From assembly GCF_014648635.1 (NCBI RefSeq), contig NZ_BMRM01000011.1, forward strand, positions 186,001 to 250,000: 64,000 nt of DNA, written 5' to 3'. The notes below the pieces were generated by a model. It searched no databases. It worked only from the letters and a program-made list of their open reading frames with translations, and was not told where the DNA came from. Each line of letters begins with the position of its first letter. The first letter of the stretch is position 1. A program made the translations under genes and the position numbers. The stretch comes from Streptomyces cinerochromogenes. Lineage in GTDB: Bacteria; Actinomycetota; Actinomycetes; Streptomycetales; Streptomycetaceae. This document shows positions 8,006 through 17,300 of the stretch, in pieces.

Positions 8006-9220
8006 ATGAGACGTCTTCGGGCATGTCTGGGCGCGGCGGCGGCCGTCACCCTCGCCGCCGCCGGTACCACCGCACTGGTCGCGAGCAGCGCCTCGGGCGC
8101 GACCACCGCGCTGGACAACCGCTGGTACGCCGCCGCGCCCTATCTGATGCCGCTGGACAACGACCCGCCGGACCCGGCCGCCATCATGGACGCCACCGGG
8201 CTGAAGGCGTTCCAGCTGGCGTTCGTCCTCGCCCCCGACGGCGGCGGCTGCACCCCGACCTGGGGCGGCACGGCACCGGTCGCCTCGGACACCGCCGTGA
8301 AGTCGGTGATCAGCACCATCCGCGCCAAGGGCGGCGACGTCTCCGTCTCCATCGGCGGCTACGGCGGCACCAAGCTCGGCCAGGCCTGCGCGGACCCGGC
8401 GTCCACGGCTGCGGCCTACCAGCAGGTCGTCACCAGGTACGGACTGCACGCCATCGACTTCGACCTGGAGGAGCCGGAGTACGAGAACAGCGCGGCGATC
8501 AGGAACGAGATCGGCGCCGCCAAGATCCTCCAGCAGAACAACCCGGGGCTGTACGTGTCCGTGACCACGGCCGGCACGGCGGACGGCACCGGCTGGTTCG
8601 GCAAGCAGATGCTGCTGGAGGCCAAGGCGCAGGGCTTCACCCCGAACAACTTCTCCATCATGCCCTTCGACGGCGGCTTCAACGGCGCGGCGAGCCAGAC
8701 CGGCGCGCTCGCCAACTTCAACACGATCCTGCAGTCCACCTTCGGCTGGGACCAGGCGACCGCCTACGCCCACGAGGGCTTCTCGGGCATGAACGGCCGC
8801 AGCGACACCGGCGAGTACTTCACCCAGGCCGACTTCCAGACCGTGCTCGACTACGCCACGAGCCACCACATGGACCGGTTCACGTTCTGGTCGCTCAACC
8901 GCGACCGGCAGTGCACACCGGCCGACAACGGCGGCCGTACCTCCGGCACCTGCTCCAGCGTGGCCCAGAACGCGTGGGACTTCGCCAAGTACTCCGTGAA
9001 GTTCGCCGGCGTCACCCCGCCGACCACCCCGCCCACCCCCACCCCCACGCCGACCCCGACGCCCGCCTCCTGCAAGCCGGCCTGGAGTTCCACGGCGGTG
9101 TACACGGGCGGCGACGAGGTCTCGTACGGCAAGCACAACTGGAAGGCCAAGTGGTGGACCCAGAACGAGGCGCCCGGAGCCTCGCAGTGGGGCCCCTGGC
9201 AGGACGAGGGCGCCTGCTGA
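8006..9220 (+). CDS. Secreted GH18 chitinase with C-terminal chitin-binding domain
   Basis: This 404-residue secreted enzyme hydrolyses beta-1,4-N-acetylglucosamine chains. The ATG at 8006 follows TGGAGG and opens a signal peptide (MRRLRACLGAAAAVTLAAAG, cleaved near ASSASGA). The GH18 barrel carries SVSIGGYGG and the active-site strand IDFDLEEPE, with Asp151, Asp153 and the acid/base Glu155; the first Asp of the DxxDxDxE signature is His148. A Pro/Thr linker (TPTPTPTPTP) leads to a CBM5/12-like module at about residues 356-404, rich in Trp (KWWTQNEAP, WGPWQDEG) and closed by two cysteines. It is probably induced through the DasR-type sites upstream. It resembles single-domain bacterial exo- or endochitinases such as the ChiC/ChiD-like group. 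Confidence 0.93.
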   Translation: MRRLRACLGAAAAVTLAAAGTTALVASSASGATTALDNRWYAAAPYLMPLDNDPPDPAAIMDATGLKAFQLAFVLAPDGGGCTPTWGGTAPVASDTAVKSVISTIRAKGGDVSVSIGGYGGTKLGQACADPASTAAAYQQVVTRYGLHAIDFDLEEPEYENSAAIRNEIGAAKILQQNNPGLYVSVTTAGTADGTGWFGKQMLLEAKAQGFTPNNFSIMPFDGGFNGAASQTGALANFNTILQSTFGWDQATAYAHEGFSGMNGRSDTGEYFTQADFQTVLDYATSHHMDRFTFWSLNRDRQCTPADNGGRTSGTCSSVAQNAWDFAKYSVKFAGVTPPTTPPTPTPTPTPTPASCKPAWSSTAVYTGGDEVSYGKHNWKAKWWTQNEAPGASQWGPWQDEGAC

Positions 9221-9384
9221 ACCGCCGGCCCTCGTGACGTGTCCGATTCCGGCCTTGCCTTCCGCGGGCTCACCCCTCCCGCACGGCGGACACGCGGCCC
9301 GACCTGCGCGACTGGTGCAAACGGCGGGACGGTCGTAGCGTCGGGTGCACGCGGTCGGACACAGCACGACGGGTGGGAGCGGCC

Positions 9385-9849
9385 ATGCGCGGATCAGTGG
9401 TGGGAACAGCGGTCACCCTCGCGGCGGGAGCCCTGCTGACAGCGGCCATGACCACGGCCACGGCCGGCCCGCCGGCCACCACCACCCCGCCGCCTCCCCG
9501 GGCCGACGCCTCGCAGCCCGTCCTGGTGGACTGCCTGTGGCACCGCACCGTCCGCCCCGGTGACTTCATCCTGGCCTGCGGCGACGGCAACAGCCGGCTC
9601 ACCGGGCTCCACTGGTCGCAGTGGGGCCCGGACGGGGCGACCGCCGTGGGCGTGAACATGGTCAACGACTGCAAGCCGTACTGCGCGGCCGGCACCTTCC
9701 GCTCCTACCCGGTGACCATCCGGCTCGACCAGGCCAAGCCCTGGAAGAAGCACCCCCGGGTCCAGCGGTACGACCGGATGAGCCTCACCTACCCGCAGAA
9801 CCGTCCGGACGGCTTCAAGCAGGTCATGACGTACCCGCTCTGGGACTGA
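9385..9849 (+). CDS. Small secreted cysteine-containing protein
   Basis: This 154-residue protein starts at an ATG with GGGAG seven bases upstream. A signal peptide (VVGTAVTLAAGALLTAAMTTATA) precedes a Thr/Pro spacer and a compact domain with four cysteines (LVDCLWH, ILACGDG, NDCKPYCAAG). Their spacing suggests two disulfides outside the cell. The motif pattern DCLW...ACGDGN...W..W recurs in small Streptomyces secreted proteins of unknown function. No enzymatic residues can be named. A TAGCGT hexamer about 50 bases upstream could be the -10. Confidence 0.75.
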   Translation: MRGSVVGTAVTLAAGALLTAAMTTATAGPPATTTPPPPRADASQPVLVDCLWHRTVRPGDFILACGDGNSRLTGLHWSQWGPDGATAVGVNMVNDCKPYCAAGTFRSYPVTIRLDQAKPWKKHPRVQRYDRMSLTYPQNRPDGFKQVMTYPLWD

Positions 9850-9902
9850 CGGCCGGTACGGACGCCCCGGGGCCCGCGCCGTGGGCCGGAGCGTCACCCG
9901 GG

Positions 9903-9920
9903 CGCGCCCCGCGGGGCGCG
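9903..9920. terminator. GC hairpin downstream of the small secreted protein
   Basis: CGCGCCCC at 9903-9910 is followed after two bases by GGGGCGCG at 9913-9920. No T-run follows, so termination is only a guess, but the position after a stop codon and before an independent gene fits. Confidence 0.35.
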
Positions 9921-10038
9921 TGCCGGTGGTCCGCGCGGGCGATACCCCGGCCCGGCTCCCGCCACCGGCGGCCCCTCCCCGGTCATGTTGGTGTGACCCG
10001 CACGCCGGCGCCCCGCGCGCCGACCGAAAAGAGGTCAC

Positions 10039-11028
10039 ATGCCCCGACCCTCCCGCCTGACCGGCGCCGCCACGGCCGTGCTCGCGCTCGGCCTCGTCGC
10101 CGCCACGCCCGCCCCGCCCGCCCCCGGCAGCGAGCGGCTCGTCACGGACTCGCGCGTCCTCACCCACTTCGACCTGGCCGCCGGACGCACACCCGAGAAC
10201 ATCGCGCTCGCCCCCGACGGCTCCGCCGACCTGACCTTCGCCTACGCGCGGCAGATCGCGCACGTCACCCCCGAGGGCCTGACCCGGATCCGGGCGACCC
10301 TGCCCGCCGTGGCCCACCCGGCGACCCCCCTCGTGCACCGCGCGGTCGTCACCGGCATCGCCCGCGCCCACGACGGCACGCTGTACGTCAACTACGCCAC
10401 CGGCACCCGCAGGACCGGCATCTGGCGCCTCTCCCCCGACGGCGGCGCGCCAGAGAAGATCGCCGCGCTGCCGTCCGACGGGCTGCCCGACGGGCTGGCC
10501 CTCGACGAGCGGCAGGGCGTCCTGTACGCGGCCGACTCGGTGCGCGGCACCGTCTGGCGCGTCCCGCAGGCCGGCGGCACGGCCACGAAGTGGGCATCGG
10601 GTCCGGCGCTCGCTCCGCTCCCGGCGCCGGCCGCCCACGGCTCCGGCGTCAACGGCATCAAGGTCCGCCGGGACGCCGTGTGGGTGTCCAACAGCGACCG
10701 GGGCACGCTGCTGCGCATCCCCGTCGGCCCGGACGGCACCGCAGGCCCCGTGGAGACCCGCGCCGACGGGCTCACCGGCATCGACGACTTCGCCTTCCCC
10801 GGGTACGGCCGCAGCGTGCTGGCCGCGCTCAACTCCGGCAACCAGGTCGTCCTGATCCACCCGGACGGCAGTGTCCACCCCGTGCTCACCGCCGAGGACG
10901 GCCTGTCCAACCCCACCTCCGTGGCCGTCCGCGGCCGGACCGTGTACGTGCCGAGCGCCGCCTTCACCACCCGGCGGGACCCCAACCTCCTCCTCGCCCG
11001 CCTGCGCCACCTCATCGGCCGGGGGTAG
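10039..11028 (+). CDS. Secreted SMP-30/gluconolactonase-like beta-propeller protein
   Basis: This 329-residue exported protein starts at an ATG behind AAAAGAGG. The signal peptide (LTGAATAVLALGLVAATPAPP) is followed by repeated beta-propeller blades with the motif pattern of SMP-30/LRE proteins: LPDGLALDERQGVLYAADS, VWRVPQAGGTATKW, GVNGIKVRRDAVWVSNS, LLRIPVGPDGTAG, GIDDFAFPGYG. The Asn-Gly-Ile and Asp-Asp positions typical of the metal/lactone site are present, but activity cannot be judged from sequence. Relatives include lactonases and strictosidine-synthase-like proteins. A strong hairpin follows the stop codon, suggesting a single-gene unit. Confidence 0.8.
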   Translation: MPRPSRLTGAATAVLALGLVAATPAPPAPGSERLVTDSRVLTHFDLAAGRTPENIALAPDGSADLTFAYARQIAHVTPEGLTRIRATLPAVAHPATPLVHRAVVTGIARAHDGTLYVNYATGTRRTGIWRLSPDGGAPEKIAALPSDGLPDGLALDERQGVLYAADSVRGTVWRVPQAGGTATKWASGPALAPLPAPAAHGSGVNGIKVRRDAVWVSNSDRGTLLRIPVGPDGTAGPVETRADGLTGIDDFAFPGYGRSVLAALNSGNQVVLIHPDGSVHPVLTAEDGLSNPTSVAVRGRTVYVPSAAFTTRRDPNLLLARLRHLIGRG

Positions 11029-11041
11029 GCCCCGCACCCCG

Positions 11042-11070
11042 TCGCCGCCGGCCGGTCCGGCCGGCGGCGA
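11042..11070. terminator. 12-bp stem-loop terminator
   Basis: TCGCCGCCGGCC (11042-11053) pairs perfectly with GGCCGGCGGCGA (11059-11070) around a five-base loop, 13 bases after the stop of the beta-propeller gene. There is no T-tract, which is common for actinobacterial terminators. Confidence 0.75.
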
Positions 11071-11150
11071 GCGCGTGTCTGGCGGGCGCCGACGGGCAGG
11101 GCATAAGCTGGCCGTCGGCCGCCAACTCCGCACGGACCGCGAAGGATTGC

Positions 11151-14100
11151 ATGTACCGGGCCTTGATCGTGTGCAACTCGCGGTTCCCGGGAGACCCGGG
11201 CGCCCTGTCCGAACTCCAGGGCCCGAAGGCCGACGGGCTGCTCCTGCGGGACGCGCTCACCGACCCGACGGCGGGTCTCTTCCAACGCAGCGAGGTGCGT
11301 CTGGTCACCGAAGCCGACGCCGGGGAGATCGTCCGCGCGGTCGACGAGTTCTTCAGCACCGCGGAGTCCGACGACACCCTGCTCTTCTACTACAGCGGGC
11401 ACGGCCGCAACCGCAACCGGAAGCTCTTCCTGTGCGCGAGCGACACCCGGACGGACAGACTGCGCGGGACCGCCCTCCCGGCGGCGACGTTGTCGGATGC
11501 CATCGACGACAGCTTCGCCCAGGTGAAGATCGTCATCCTGGACTGCTGCCACAGCGGCGGCTTCAAGGGCGACGACGGCCTCCTCGACGCGCTGTCCGGC
11601 GAGGGGCGCTATCTGATAGCCGCCACCTCGGCGGCGGACCGGGCGGCCGACGCGGAGGCGCGCGGCGAACCGAGTCCCTTCACCCGCGCCCTGGTCGACG
11701 GACTGCTCACCAAGGCCGTCGACCGGAACGACGATCACGTGGTCGACCTGGACGACCTCTTCACCTACCTCGCGCAGGTCAAGTTCGACGGGCACGCGCC
11801 GCACCGCACCTTCGACGGGGCGGGAGCCGTCCCCATCGCCCGCCGCCCGGCACCGGCGGCCGAGCAGCCGGCGGTCCCGCCGCCGCCTCCGGAGCCCGGA
11901 CCCACCGGCGGCGACCACCGTGCCGGGGGCCGCCCGGTGTCCATGGACGACATCGCCCCGGGCGAGACGCTCAGCGAGAAGCTCATCGAGGCGTTCCGGC
12001 GCGGCCTGAAGGACGACATGGCGGCCGCCCTGCCCGAGCAGCTGACGTCCGGCGAGTTCCTCCAGCGGGCCGGGCTCCTGAAGAACGGCCACCCCACCGT
12101 GACCGGGGTCCTGTTGTTCGGACAGAACCCGACGGCACTGCTGCCCTCGGCGATGGTGCGCTGCGTCCGGTTCCGCGGGACCCGCAAGACGGATCCCGTG
12201 CAGAGCCTCGACCTGCACGGCACGGTTCCCGAACTCATCGTCCAGGCAAGGGACTTCGTGGCGAGTTCGACCGCGCTCGGCGAGTCGCCCACCGCCGCGA
12301 GCGCGTTCAGCGAGCCCGCCTACCGCTATCCGATGATCGCGGTACGGGAGATCATCGCCAACGCCGTCGTCCACCGGGACTACACCGACCAGGCGGCCTG
12401 CGTACAGGTCCACGTCTTCGACGACCGGATCGAGGTGACCAGTCCCGGCACCTGGGGCGGCCCCTCGCACAGGCCCGACGGGCAGGTACGGCTGAGCGCC
12501 CTGGAGGGCCAGTCACAGCCCCGCAACTTCCGTCTGGCCCGGCTGCTGACCTGGGTGAAGCTGGTCGAGTCCGTCGGCCTGGGGCTGCCCCGGTCGGTCG
12601 CGGACTGCCAGACCGCGGGATCGCCGGAACCGGTGGTGGTGATCCGGCACGGAATGATCTCGGTCACCCTCTTCCCGGCCGACCCGCCGGAGGTCCGGGA
12701 ATCCGCTCGGCCTGCGCGGACGGAGGCCGACGCCGTCTCCTCCCGGCACCTGGACCCGGCGCGCATCGCCGAGGTGCGGACCCTGGGCTCCGGCGGCTCG
12801 GGCTACCGGGTGACGAACGACTGCGTGCTGACCGCGGCCCACGCGGTGCAGGACGACGCCGACATCCGCCTGCGGCTCACCTTCGGTTCCGAGGAATGGA
12901 CCGGCCCGGCGACCGTCGCCTGGGTGGACGACAGCGCGGACGTCGCCCTCCTGCGGTTCGAGCCGCCCAGCCACGCCCCCGTCGTCCCTCCCGTCCGCTA
13001 CGGCCGCATCACGAGCCGGCCCGCGGTGGTCACCGTGGAAGCCGCGGGCTTCCCCGCCTACAAGAGGCGTCAGGACTGGCAGAGCGGGCTGATCATCAGG
13101 GACCTGGCCCACCTGTTCGGCACCGCGTCCACGCTGTCCAACCTCCGCAGCGGCACGCTCGAGATCACCGTGAACGGCGCGCCGCACGAACCGACAGACG
13201 GCGGCCCCTCCCCCTGGGCGGGAATGGGGGGCGCACCGGTGTGGACCGAGGGGCACATCGTCGGCATCATCCACGCGGTCAACCCGTCCGAGGGCCCCGG
13301 TCACCTCGAAGCCGTCCGGATCGAGCGCTTCCTGACCGGTTCACCCGAGCTGGCCGCGCTGCTGGGGCTCGGACAGCTCGACAAGCTGCCCGAGATCCCC
13401 CGCCCGGAGCCCGAGCGGGTGGCCCCCTATGCCGACCACATCCGCGCCCTGGCTCCCGCCGTGCTCCACGACCGGGAGACGGACCTGGCCGAGCTGACGG
13501 CCTTCTGCCACGGGGACGAGCCGTACGCCCGCTGGCAGGGCGCCCCCTGGTCGGGCAAGACGGCGCTGTTCGCCGCCTTCGCCCTGCGTCCCCCCTCCGG
13601 CGTCGACGTCGTGGCGTTCTTCGCCACGCACCGCTCCGCGGGGCACGCCGACAGCATGGCCTTCACCGACTCGCTCGTCGAACAGCTGGCCTGGTTGCTC
13701 GACGAACCCGTGCCCGGAGCCACGATGCACTCCGGCGCACGGGACCAGCTGCGCAGTCGCCTGCTCGGGCGGGCCTCGGCGCGGGCCCGCGCCGAGGGCC
13801 GGCGGCTGCTGCTCCTGGTCGACGGTCTCGACGAGGACCGCGGCCCGCAGACGGGCCTGCCCAGCATCGCCTCACTGCTGCCGCAGCAACCGGACGACGG
13901 TCTGCGCGTGCTCGTCGCCGGCCGTCGCACGCCGCTGCCCGACGACGTACCCGCCGGGCACCCGCTGCGTCACTGCCGGGTCCGCCTACTGGGGCCGTCC
14001 TCCGTGGCCCGGGACGTCTCCCGGGAGGCCTTCGACGAGCTGTACACCGTACTGACCGCGGACCAGGACAACCAGGACGTCATCGGCCTGATCGCGGCCA

Positions 14101-14345
14101 ACCCGGCGGGGATCACCAGGTCGGACCTGGCCCGGCTGACGGGCCAGGCCCCCTACCGGCTGGAGACGATCCTCAGGGGCGGCATCGGCCGCCTCCTCAC
14201 GGCGGAGGAGGGGGGTCCGGCCGAGCCGCGGCTCCGCTTCGCGCACGAGGAGTTCCGCACGACCGCGGTGAAGCACCTCGGCCCGCGCCTCATGCAGATC
14301 TACGAGGAAGGCCTGACGGACCGGTCACGCGAGTTCCGCCAGTAG
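11151..14345 (+). CDS. Caspase-like / GHKL ATPase-like / trypsin-fold / P-loop NTPase protein
   Basis: This 1064-residue protein looks like a conflict-system sensor-effector. Residues 1-225 are a C14 caspase-like protease with the dyad His84 (YYSGHGRN) and Cys133 (ILDCCHSGG). A Pro-rich linker follows. Residues about 265-510 resemble RecG/AlbA-associated HATPase_c_4 modules; the N-box is REIIANAVVHRDY (398-410) and VESVGLGLPR (471-480) follows. Residues about 535-730 have a trypsin fold with His563 (LTAAHAV) and Asp596 (DSADVALL), but the serine position reads GMGGAP (690-695), with Gly692 replacing Ser. Residues about 755-1064 are a P-loop NTPase with Walker A GAPWSGKT (796-803), Walker B LLLLVDGLDED (885-895) and a winged-helix-like tail. 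The ATG at 11151 follows GAAGGA; longer frames upstream run through the previous gene. The 3' end overlaps pyc by 21 bases in convergent orientation. Infection-triggered proteolysis is inference. Confidence 0.88.
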   Translation: MYRALIVCNSRFPGDPGALSELQGPKADGLLLRDALTDPTAGLFQRSEVRLVTEADAGEIVRAVDEFFSTAESDDTLLFYYSGHGRNRNRKLFLCASDTRTDRLRGTALPAATLSDAIDDSFAQVKIVILDCCHSGGFKGDDGLLDALSGEGRYLIAATSAADRAADAEARGEPSPFTRALVDGLLTKAVDRNDDHVVDLDDLFTYLAQVKFDGHAPHRTFDGAGAVPIARRPAPAAEQPAVPPPPPEPGPTGGDHRAGGRPVSMDDIAPGETLSEKLIEAFRRGLKDDMAAALPEQLTSGEFLQRAGLLKNGHPTVTGVLLFGQNPTALLPSAMVRCVRFRGTRKTDPVQSLDLHGTVPELIVQARDFVASSTALGESPTAASAFSEPAYRYPMIAVREIIANAVVHRDYTDQAACVQVHVFDDRIEVTSPGTWGGPSHRPDGQVRLSALEGQSQPRNFRLARLLTWVKLVESVGLGLPRSVADCQTAGSPEPVVVIRHGMISVTLFPADPPEVRESARPARTEADAVSSRHLDPARIAEVRTLGSGGSGYRVTNDCVLTAAHAVQDDADIRLRLTFGSEEWTGPATVAWVDDSADVALLRFEPPSHAPVVPPVRYGRITSRPAVVTVEAAGFPAYKRRQDWQSGLIIRDLAHLFGTASTLSNLRSGTLEITVNGAPHEPTDGGPSPWAGMGGAPVWTEGHIVGIIHAVNPSEGPGHLEAVRIERFLTGSPELAALLGLGQLDKLPEIPRPEPERVAPYADHIRALAPAVLHDRETDLAELTAFCHGDEPYARWQGAPWSGKTALFAAFALRPPSGVDVVAFFATHRSAGHADSMAFTDSLVEQLAWLLDEPVPGATMHSGARDQLRSRLLGRASARARAEGRRLLLLVDGLDEDRGPQTGLPSIASLLPQQPDDGLRVLVAGRRTPLPDDVPAGHPLRHCRVRLLGPSSVARDVSREAFDELYTVLTADQDNQDVIGLIAANPAGITRSDLARLTGQAPYRLETILRGGIGRLLTAEEGGPAEPRLRFAHEEFRTTAVKHLGPRLMQIYEEGLTDRSREFRQ

Positions 14346-17300
14346 GTCCCCGCCCTCCACCTGCTGGATCCGGGTGATGGCCAGCCTGGAGACACGGCCC
14401 GCCTTCGGGGCGGTGATCGTGGCCTCCATCTTCATCGCCTCGATCGTGGCGATCGTGGCACCCGCCGCCACCTCGTCGCCCTCGGCGACGGCCAGCGTCA
14501 CCACACCGGCGAAGGGTGCCGCGACATGGCCGGGGTCGGACCGGTCGGCCTTCTCCGTCACCGGGACGTCGGAGGCGGCCGCGCGGTCGCGGACCTGGAT
14601 CGGGCGGAGCTGGCCGTTGAGCGTGGACATCACGGTCCGCATGCCGCGCTCGTCGGCCTCGCCGATCGCCTGCAGCTCGATCAGCAGCCGGACGCCGGGC
14701 TCCAGGTCGACGGCGTACTCCTTGCCCGGGCGCAGGCCGTAGAAGAAGGCCTTGCTGTCCAGCACGCTGGTGTCGCCGAAGGACTGGCGGTGCGTCTCGA
14801 ACTCGCGGGTCGGGCCGGGGAACAGCAGTCGGTTGAGGGTGGCCCTGCGGTCCTTGGCGAGGCCCTCGCGGTCCTCGGCGGACAGCTCGGGCGCGGGCCT
14901 GGCCGCGGCGCGTCCCTGGAGGGCCTTGGTGCGGAACGGCTCGGGCCAGCCGCCGGGCGGGGTGCCCAGCTCGCCGCGGAGGAAGCCGATCACCGAGTCG
15001 GGGATGTCGAACTTGTCGGGGGTCGCCTCGAAGGCGTCCGGGGAGACTCCGGCGCCCACCAGGTGCAGGGCCAGGTCGCCGACGACCTTGGAGGACGGGG
15101 TGACCTTGACCAGGCGGCCGAGGATGCGGTCGGCGGCGGCGTACATCGCCTCGATGTCCTCGAAGCGGTCGCCGAGACCGAGGGCGACGGCCTGGGTGCG
15201 CAGGTTGGACAGCTGACCGCCGGGGATCTCGTGGTGGTAGACCCGGCCGGTCGGGGAGGCGAGGCCCGCCTCGAACGGGGCGTAGATCTTGCGGACGCCC
15301 TCCCAGTAGGGCTCCAGGTCGCCGACGGCCTGGAGGTCCAGGCCGGTGGGGCGGTCGGAGTGGTCGGTGGCGGCGACGAGCGCGGACAGCGACGGCTGGG
15401 AGGTCGTACCGGCCATGGAGGCCACCGCGCCGTCGACGGCGTCGGCGCCGGCCTGGATCGCGGCGAGGTAGGTGGCGAGCTGGCCGCCGGCGGTGTCGTG
15501 CGTGTGCAGGTGCACGGGCAGGTCGAACTCGCGGCGCAGCGCCGAGACGAGCTTGGCGGCGGCCGGGGCGCGCAGCAGGCCCGCCATGTCCTTGACGGCG
15601 AGGACGTGGGCGCCGGCCTCGACGATCTGCTCGGCGAGGCGCAGGTAGTAGTCGAGGGTGTACAGGCGCTCCGACGGGTCGTTGAGGTCGGCGGTGTAGC
15701 AGAGGGCGACCTCGGCGATCGCGGTGCCGGTCTCGCGTACGGCGTCGATGGCGGGGCGCATCTGGCCGACGTCGTTGAGGGCGTCGAAGATGCGGAAGAT
15801 GTCGATGCCGGTGGCGGCGGCCTCCTGCACGAAGGCGTCGGTGACCTCGGTCGGGTACGGGGTGTAGCCGACGGTGTTGCGGCCGCGCAGCAGCATCTGG
15901 AGGCAGATGTTGGGGACGGCCTCGCGCAGGGCGGCCAGCCGCTCCCAGGGGTCCTCGGCGAGGAAGCGCAGCGCGACGTCGTAGGTGGCGCCGCCCCAGC
16001 ACTCCAGGGAGAGCAGCTGCGGGAGGGTGCGGGCGACGACGGGGGCGACGGCGAGGAGGTCCTTGGTGCGGACCCGGGTGGCGAGCAGGGACTGGTGGGC
16101 GTCGCGGAAGGTGGTGTCGGTGACGCCGATGGTCGGCGACTCGCGCAGCTGCCGGGCGAAGCCCTCGGGGCCGAGGTCCACGAGGAGCTGGCGGGATCCG
16201 GCGGGCGGCTCGCCGGCGGGCAGCGGCGGCAGCTTGGTCAGCGGGTCGAGCAGCTCGGGCCGCGTGCCGTGCGGCTTGTTGACGGTGACGTCGGCGAGGT
16301 AGGTGAGCAGCTTGGTGCCGCGGTCGGCGGAGGAGCGGGCGGTGAGCAGGTGCGGGCGCTGCTCGATGAAGGAGGTCGTGACCCGGCCCGCCTGGAAGTC
16401 GGGGTCGTCCAGGACCGCCTGCAGGAACGGGATGTTCGTGGCGACACCGCGGATGCGGAACTCGGCGACCGCGCGCCGGGCCCGGCCGATCGCGGCCTGG
16501 AAGTCGCGGCCCCGGCAGGTGAGCTTGACCAGCATCGAGTCGAAGTGCGCGCTGATCTCCGTACCGGCGTGGGTGGTGCCGCCGTCGAGGCGGATACCGG
16601 AGCCGCCCGGGGAGCGGTACGCGCTGATCCGGCCGGTGTCGGGGCGGAAGCCGTTGGCGGGGTCCTCGGTGGTGATGCGGCACTGGAGGGCGGCGCCGCG
16701 CAGGGTGACCCTGTCCTGGGAGAGTCCGAGGTCGGCGAGGGTCTCGCCGGAGGCGATGCGCAGCTGGGCCTGGACCAGGTCGACGTCGGTGACCTCCTCG
16801 GTCACGGTGTGCTCGACCTGGATGCGCGGGTTCATCTCGATGAACACGTGGTTGCCGTCACGGTCGAGGAGGAACTCCACCGTGCCGGCGTTGCGGTAGC
16901 CGATCTCGCGGGCGAAGCGGACGGCGTCGGCGCAGATCCGGTCGCGCAGCTCCGGGTCCAGGTTGGGCGCGGGGGCCAGCTCGATGACCTTCTGGTGGCG
17001 GCGCTGCAGCGAGCAGTCCCGCTCGAAGAGGTGGATGACGTTGCCCTCGCCGTCGGCGAGGATCTGCACCTCGATGTGGCGGGGCTCGACGACGGCCTTC
17101 TCCAGGAAGACGGTGGGGTCGCCGAACGCGGAGGCGGCCTCGCGGGAGGCGGCCTCGATCGACTCGCGGAGCTGGGCCGGGTCCTCCACGCGGCGCATGC
17201 CGCGCCCGCCGCCGCCCGCGACCGCCTTGACGAAGACCGGGAAGCCGATCTCCTCGGCCGCGCGGGCCAGTTCGTCCACGTCGGGGGAGGGCTGGGAGGA

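Noticed and set aside
9899..10030. Gene in the gap before the beta-propeller gene
   Set aside because: Only a hairpin and Arg/Pro-rich frames without ribosome sites are present.
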